A stretch of 10,958 nucleotides of DNA, from contig CAZUZD010000211.1 in NCBI GenBank assembly GCA_964624465.1, positions 1-10,958 of the forward strand, read 5' to 3'. The translations under genes and the position numbers were made by a program. The DNA comes from CAZUZD01 sp964624465. GTDB taxonomy: Bacteria; Planctomycetota; Planctomycetia; Isosphaerales; Isosphaeraceae. This document shows, piece by piece, positions 6,980 to 10,958 of the stretch; the first letter of the stretch is position 1, and each line of letters starts with the position of its first letter. Under the pieces are notes generated by a model, which made no database searches, was not told where the DNA came from, and saw nothing but the letters and a program-made list of their open reading frames with translations.

Positions 6980-7040
6980 CGCAGAAGTGCCCCCGCCCTG
7001 CCCGATCGTGGGCCGACGCCGGCGGGCGACGGACGACCCC

Positions 7041-7045
7041 GAGGG
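7041..7045 (+). promoter_or_regulatory. Ribosome binding site of the exported 432-aa gene
   Basis: GAGGG with 7-nt spacing to the ATG at 7053. It favours the first of two adjacent ATG codons (7053 and 7056). Confidence 0.55.
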
Positions 7046-7052
7046 CCCCGCC

Positions 7053-8351
7053 ATGATGCCGCTCGCCGTGCTCGCCTGTGCCCTGCTGCTGGCGCCCGCG
7101 CAGGACACCGCCCTCAAGGACCGCGTCGGCGGCCTGATCGCCCGCCTGGTGGGGGCGGACGCCGACGACCGCGCGGCCGCCGAGAAGACCCTCACGGCGC
7201 TCGAGCCCAAGGCGCTCGGGCTGATCCCGGTCGAGGCCCCCGCCGGGGCCGACGACGACGCCAGGGCCCGGCTGGCCCGGGTCCGCGCGGCGCTGGAGTC
7301 GGCCCAGGAGTCGCAGGCGCTGAAGGCGAGCCGGGTCACGATCCAGGGAGACGGGCTGCGGCTGACGGAGGTCCTCCGGGAGCTTCAGCGCCAGTCGGGC
7401 AACCGGATCACCGACCTGCGCGAATCCAGCGGCGGCGAGGCGACGAACCCAGCGCTCGACCTGGACCTCCACGACGTCCCGTTCTTCGAGGCCCTGGACG
7501 TGATCGCCGGCCAGGCGAACGTCGCGCTCAACTTCTTCACCGAGGACGGGACCATCGGCCTCATGCCGCCCGAGGCCATGATGCCCGCCGCACCCGGCGC
7601 CCCGCCCGCGCCGGAGCGGACGCCGCTGGTCCAGTACAACGGCCCGTTCCGGGTCGAGTTCAAGCGGCTGGCCAGCACCCGCGAACTCGCCACGGGCGTG
7701 GGCCGGACCTCGGCGCAGTTCGACGTGTCGTGGGAACCCCGGCTGCGGCCGATGCTCCTGAAACTCAAGGCCGAGGAGATCGCCGTCACCGACGACGCCG
7801 ACCGGCCGGTAAAGCCCGACGTCCGCGAGGAATCGCTCAGCGTCATGCTCCGGCCCGAGAGCCCGATCGTCGAGGTGAACGTGACCCTCGAAGCCCCCGA
7901 GCGCTCGGCCCGCACGCTCAAGACGCTCAAGGTCCGGGGCGACCTGACGCTCCCCGCCGGCCTGCGCCAGTTCCAGTTCGCGAAGCTCGAAACCCCCGAC
8001 CAGACCCAGAAGCAGGGGGACCTGTCCCTGACCCTGCTGAAGTCCGAGGTCGACGAGAACCAGTGGAAGTTCCAGGTCGTGCTCGGCCTGCCGGGCGGGG
8101 CCCCCGAGTTCGAGTCGTATCAGCAGGGCCTGTACAACAACCGGCTCTGGCTCCAGAAGGCCGACGGCTCGCGGTTCGAGCACAACGGCGGCTTCTCGAC
8201 CTACGGCGCCGGGGCCAGGGGGCTCGGGTTCGAGTACATCTTCGTCGACGTCCCCGGCAAGCTGGCCGACTACCGGCTGGTCTACGAGAGCCCCAGCCGG
8301 GTGGTGACGATCCCCCTGGAGTTCACCTTCACCGACGTGCCCCTGCCCTGA
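7053..8351 (+). CDS. Exported protein with secretin/TonB-N-like segment, function unknown
   Basis: 432 aa. The N-terminus MMPLAVLACALLLAPA is a short signal peptide, cleaved near residues 16-17, so the protein is exported. Residues 20-90 are helical and charged (RLVGADADDRAAAEKTL), as in HEAT-like spacers of planctomycete envelope proteins. Residues about 93-170 read VTIQGDGLRLTEVLRELQRQSG, then LDLHDVPFFEALDVIAGQANV; this strand-helix pair followed by a second strand-helix pair is the layout of the short secretin/TonB N-terminal (STN) domain. After a Pro/Ala-rich hinge (173-190) come about 240 residues of beta-rich sequence without a recognised family. There is no secretin pore or TonB-dependent barrel, so it is not a secretin itself. 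It is preceded by its own promoter and converges on the VWA gene. The gene is secure; the STN likeness is by eye. Confidence 0.85.
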   Translation: MMPLAVLACALLLAPAQDTALKDRVGGLIARLVGADADDRAAAEKTLTALEPKALGLIPVEAPAGADDDARARLARVRAALESAQESQALKASRVTIQGDGLRLTEVLRELQRQSGNRITDLRESSGGEATNPALDLDLHDVPFFEALDVIAGQANVALNFFTEDGTIGLMPPEAMMPAAPGAPPAPERTPLVQYNGPFRVEFKRLASTRELATGVGRTSAQFDVSWEPRLRPMLLKLKAEEIAVTDDADRPVKPDVREESLSVMLRPESPIVEVNVTLEAPERSARTLKTLKVRGDLTLPAGLRQFQFAKLETPDQTQKQGDLSLTLLKSEVDENQWKFQVVLGLPGGAPEFESYQQGLYNNRLWLQKADGSRFEHNGGFSTYGAGARGLGFEYIFVDVPGKLADYRLVYESPSRVVTIPLEFTFTDVPLP

Positions 8352-8352
8352 T

Positions 8353-8388
8353 CGGCCCGGGGCCACCGTCGGGCCGCGATCATCGCGG
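8353..8388. terminator. Overlapping hairpins between convergent genes, possible bidirectional terminator
   Basis: CGGCCCG (8353-8359) pairs with CGGGCCG (8370-8376) across a 10-nt loop, directly after the stop of the plus-strand gene. A second palindrome, CCGCGAT-C-ATCGCGG (8374-8388), spans the stop codon of the minus-strand VWA gene. Neither has a T-run. The gap between the genes is only 28 bp, so a shared 3' structure is reasonable, but these may simply reflect high GC. Confidence 0.35.
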
Positions 8389-10958
8389 CTCGGCGGCGGC
8401 CGGTCGCTCGATCGAGCGGGCCTGCTCGACCAGCGTGACGAACTCGGCGCGACGGCCCGAGGGATCGGGACCGAGGTTGGCGCGGGCCAGCTCCAGGACG
8501 GCGTCCAGGGTCGCCTGGCCAGCGTGGCGAGAGCCCCGCAGCAGGAGGCCGAACTCGGCCACGGCCGCCGCGAACTTGGTGTCACGACTGGCCGTGCCCA
8601 GGTCGTGCACCGTGGCCGGCACGGGGAACTCCAGGGTCGCCTCGCTGGCCGCAGCCTCGGGCGTCTTGTACCGCAGCCGGACGATGGCCAGCTGGTCGGC
8701 ATTCTTTCGCACCGGCTCGGGGTCCGCGGGGGCGTCGGCCGCCGGCAGGGGCAACACCTGGGCGGCCTGGGCCCCCGGCGGGCTGAGCTCGTAGAGCGCG
8801 GTCACCGTGTGCTCCGAGCCGATCTCGCCGGCGTCCTTGGCGTCGTTCTCGAAGTCGGCGTTGGCCAGCGCCCGGGCCTCGTAACCGATCAGGCGATAGG
8901 CCCCGACGCGGTCAGGATCGAACTCGACCTGGATCTTGACGTCCTTGGCGATCGTCTGGAGCGTGCCGCCGACCTGCTCGACGAGCACGCGGCGGGCCTC
9001 CAGCAGGCTGTCGAGGTAGTGGTACTGGCCGTTGCCGTGGTTGGCGATCCGCTTCATCGTGCTGTCCTTGAGGTTCCCCTCGCCGACGCCCAGCACGCTC
9101 AGGAACACGCCGCTCTTCGCCTTCTCGGCCGCCAGGGTCTCCAGCGCGGTCTCGTTGGTGACACCCACGTTGAAGTCACCGTCGGTGGCCAGGATGACGC
9201 GGTTGATCCCGCCGGGGATGAACCCCTCCTGAGCGGCCAGGTACGCCAGGCTGATCCCCGCCGCCCCATTGGTGGAGCCGCCCGGGGTGAGCCGGTCGAT
9301 GGCGTTGAGGATGGCCGCCTGCTGGTGGCCGCCGGTCGAGGGCAGCCAGAGCCGCGACTCGCCGGCATAGGTCACGATCGCGATCCGGTCCTGCTCGCCG
9401 AGCTGGCCGGCGAGCATCCGCAAGCCGGCCTTCACCAGCGGCAGCTTGTTGGCATCGGTCATCGAGCCCGAGACGTCGACCAGGAACACGAGGTTCGTCG
9501 GCTTGCGGTCGGCGAACGGGAGCTGGCGGCCCTTCAGGCCGATCCGCAGCAGCTCATGCTCGGGGTTCCAGGGGCAGCGGATCACCTCGGTGTGCACGGC
9601 GAAGGGCGTCTTGTCGGCGGCCGCCGGGGCGGCGTACTCGTAGTCGAAGGCGTTGATCAGCTCCTCGATGCGCACCGACTCGGGGGCCGGCCGGATGCCG
9701 CGGGCCAGGTCGCGGCGGACGAGGGCGTAGGAGGCGGTGTCGACGTCGGCCCCGAACGTCGAGCGGTTGTGCCCGGCCGTCACCCGCTCGAAGGCGTTCT
9801 CGGTGATCGCCAGGAACCGTTCGTTGCGCTGGAGGACCTCCGCCTCGGCCACCACCGGCGCCGCGGCCGCCGGCATCGCCTGCTTCAGCTCGGGCACGAG
9901 GGCGCTGGGGTCGGACTGGCCGGCCTCAAGCTTGGCCTTCTTCGCGGGGGAACCCTCCAGGTCGAGGGCGAGTGCGACGGCGTCGCGTCCGCCCTGGGCC
10001 GGCTGGGGGTCCCCCGGCTTGGCGCCGAGCTGAGTCTTGGACCGGGCGCTGGCCATCGGGGCATTGCGATTGCCGTCCTGGAGCCCTCGCGAGCCGGCCC
10101 CGGCGGGCACCACGGCGAGGCTCGTGACCGCCTCGCTCCGCCGGTCCACCCGGGCGGAGAGCGCCTCCATCGCTGGCTCGCCGCCGCGTGCCGGATCCGA
10201 CAGCGCGGTCCTGGCGGCGACTTCACCCAGGGACTTCGACTTGCTCTCGGTCACCGCTTCCCCCAGCTCCGCGAGCCGGTCCTCGGACGGACCCCCGGCG
10301 GCAGCCGCGCCCACGTCAGCCCTCCGCGATCGGGAGTGGCCCTCGGGGGCCGACGTCCCGCGAGCGCCACTCAGCCGGCCGAACATCGAGGTCGTGGCCG
10401 GCGGCGGGTTCGAGGCCGTTGCCAGAGTCCCGGCCTGGGTCGGAGCATCGGCGACGACCGGACCGGCCAGAAGCGCGTCGGCGGGGGCTCCCGGCATGCC
10501 TCCACCCTGAGGACGCTGGGGCCGGACCATCGGCGACCCCGGCACCGCCGGCGCGGGTGGCATCGCGGGCCCCTGGGCCAGCGGCGGCCCGCCCGGGATC
10601 GGGGCGACCGCAGCGGGCGCGTCGAAACCCCATTCATACGACCGGGGGGGCGCACCGTCGGCAATCGCGTCCAGCGGGGCGCCGGCCGAGGGCGAACGCG
10701 ACGCGGGCGGCCGGGCCGAGGGTGCGACCGCCCCACCGAACCGTCCGAAGACCGCCCCGTCGGGAGCCGACTGCGGCGAGCGAGCACCGTCCTGGGTGGC
10801 CCAGACGAGCAGCGCGGCGCCGCCGGCCAGCAGCGTGGAGGCGGCCAGGGCGATCGGGCGCCAGGTGGACCAGGCCGTGCGGGGGCGGGGCGTCGGACCC
10901 GGCTGGCCCGGCGTGCCGCTGTCGCCGGGCGGTCGGGCCGCCACGGCCAGCGGCGGGG
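8380..10958 (-). CDS. YfbK-type von Willebrand factor A protein, membrane-anchored (N-terminus probably outside window)
   Basis: A GTG at 10944 gives 854 aa, but the frame stays open to the window edge with no clear ribosome site, so the real start is probably outside. Numbering from that GTG: one membrane segment at about 29-49 (WRPIALAASTLLAGGAALLVWA), then about 300 residues of Pro/Ala/Gly-rich, probably disordered sequence (50-365). The YfbK-type N-terminal motif follows (ENAFERV...STFGADVDTASYALVRRDL, 382-413, and SVRIEELINAFDYEY). The VWA domain (about 480-660) has a complete MIDAS: DVSGS (D490, S492, S494), GGST (T558) and ATDGD (D588). A C-terminal YfbK/DUF3520-type region runs from about 660 to 850. 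Known members have no settled function; an intact MIDAS implies divalent-metal-dependent ligand binding. Planctomycete relatives often carry an anti-sigma-like zinc finger before the membrane segment, which may lie upstream here. Confidence 0.9.
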   Translation of the reverse strand, partial: PPLAVAARPPGDSGTPGQPGPTPRPRTAWSTWRPIALAASTLLAGGAALLVWATQDGARSPQSAPDGAVFGRFGGAVAPSARPPASRSPSAGAPLDAIADGAPPRSYEWGFDAPAAVAPIPGGPPLAQGPAMPPAPAVPGSPMVRPQRPQGGGMPGAPADALLAGPVVADAPTQAGTLATASNPPPATTSMFGRLSGARGTSAPEGHSRSRRADVGAAAAGGPSEDRLAELGEAVTESKSKSLGEVAARTALSDPARGGEPAMEALSARVDRRSEAVTSLAVVPAGAGSRGLQDGNRNAPMASARSKTQLGAKPGDPQPAQGGRDAVALALDLEGSPAKKAKLEAGQSDPSALVPELKQAMPAAAAPVVAEAEVLQRNERFLAITENAFERVTAGHNRSTFGADVDTASYALVRRDLARGIRPAPESVRIEELINAFDYEYAAPAAADKTPFAVHTEVIRCPWNPEHELLRIGLKGRQLPFADRKPTNLVFLVDVSGSMTDANKLPLVKAGLRMLAGQLGEQDRIAIVTYAGESRLWLPSTGGHQQAAILNAIDRLTPGGSTNGAAGISLAYLAAQEGFIPGGINRVILATDGDFNVGVTNETALETLAAEKAKSGVFLSVLGVGEGNLKDSTMKRIANHGNGQYHYLDSLLEARRVLVEQVGGTLQTIAKDVKIQVEFDPDRVGAYRLIGYEARALANADFENDAKDAGEIGSEHTVTALYELSPPGAQAAQVLPLPAADAPADPEPVRKNADQLAIVRLRYKTPEAAASEATLEFPVPATVHDLGTASRDTKFAAAVAEFGLLLRGSRHAGQATLDAVLELARANLGPDPSGRRAEFVTLVEQARSIERPAAAEPR

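Larger units (their letters stand above)
6717..7052. other. Divergent intergenic region between DUF4132 and the exported 432-aa gene
   Basis: 336 bp with no supportable gene; frames crossing it are antisense shadows. It must hold promoters for both directions. Facing right there is a good sigma70-like candidate (6952-6979). Facing left I see no convincing promoter. The middle part (6875-6923) carries a 9-bp direct repeat and an imperfect hairpin, described separately. The segment is less GC-extreme around 6951-6960 (ATTGACTTTT) than its surroundings. Confidence 0.6.

Noticed and set aside
3351..7052. Plus-strand open frame upstream of the 7053 start as coding sequence
   Set aside because: It is antisense to a well-supported DUF4132 gene, its translation is Arg/Gly/Pro/His-rich without domains, and the signal peptide and ribosome site at 7053 mark the real start.
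6819..8702. 627-aa minus-strand frame opposite the exported 432-aa gene
   Set aside because: It overlaps two supported genes, is rich in Arg/Gly/Leu/Glu repeats with no domain, and has no ribosome site.
8380..10944. Functional link between the YfbK/VWA gene and the DUF4132 unit
   Set aside because: VWA genes accompany enterobacterial DUF4132 relatives, but here the VWA gene is of another family, separated by a gene of opposite orientation, and exported rather than cytoplasmic.
1..10958. CRISPR array, tRNA, rRNA, insertion sequence or phage genes
   Set aside because: No regularly spaced repeats, tRNA-like cloverleaf, rRNA segments, transposase or integrase motifs were seen on either strand.

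Overview
The window is very GC-rich and densely coding, with GC-biased third positions that leave long open frames on the non-coding strands. Gene content suggests a planctomycete, probably of the Isosphaera/Singulisphaera type. The indicators are a secreted M28 peptidase carrying a PDZ domain, a YfbK-type von Willebrand factor A protein with a long Pro/Ala/Gly-rich N-terminal region, a small secreted protein with a secretin/TonB-N-like segment, and a DUF4132 giant protein. The taxonomy is inferred from gene style; there is no rRNA in the window.

Layout, left to right. (1) Bases 1-482, minus strand: N-terminal part of a probable lipoprotein with a twin-arginine-like motif and lipobox, possibly a periplasmic substrate-binding protein; its C-terminus lies outside the window. 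(2) Bases 733-2655, minus: exported M28 zinc peptidase with a PA-like insert and C-terminal PDZ domain. (3) Bases 2957-3367 and 3405-6716, minus: a two-gene unit in which the 1103-aa DUF4132 protein is followed 37 bp downstream by a 136-aa protein. (4) Bases 6717-7052: divergent intergenic region with a recognisable sigma70-like promoter facing right. (5) Bases 7053-8351, plus: exported 432-aa protein of unknown function. (6) Bases 8380-10958, minus: membrane-anchored YfbK/VWA protein, converging on gene 5 with only 28 bp between them and running off the right edge.

The most interesting unit is the pair in (3). The 136-aa protein ends exactly in Val-Gly-Gly. Its layout (N-terminal strands, a helix opening with the motif ITVRDLI, then a C-terminal strand pair and a diglycine tail) resembles the beta-grasp ubiquitin-like proteins MoaD and ThiS. 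It is coupled to a giant DUF4132 protein of unknown mechanism. This suggests a ubiquitin-like or sulfur-carrier-like partner for DUF4132, which is a hypothesis from reading the protein sequence and has not been tested by a search. No E1-like (ThiF/MoeB) or JAB-type gene is present in the window. The other genes are envelope or periplasmic proteins with no evident functional link to the pair.
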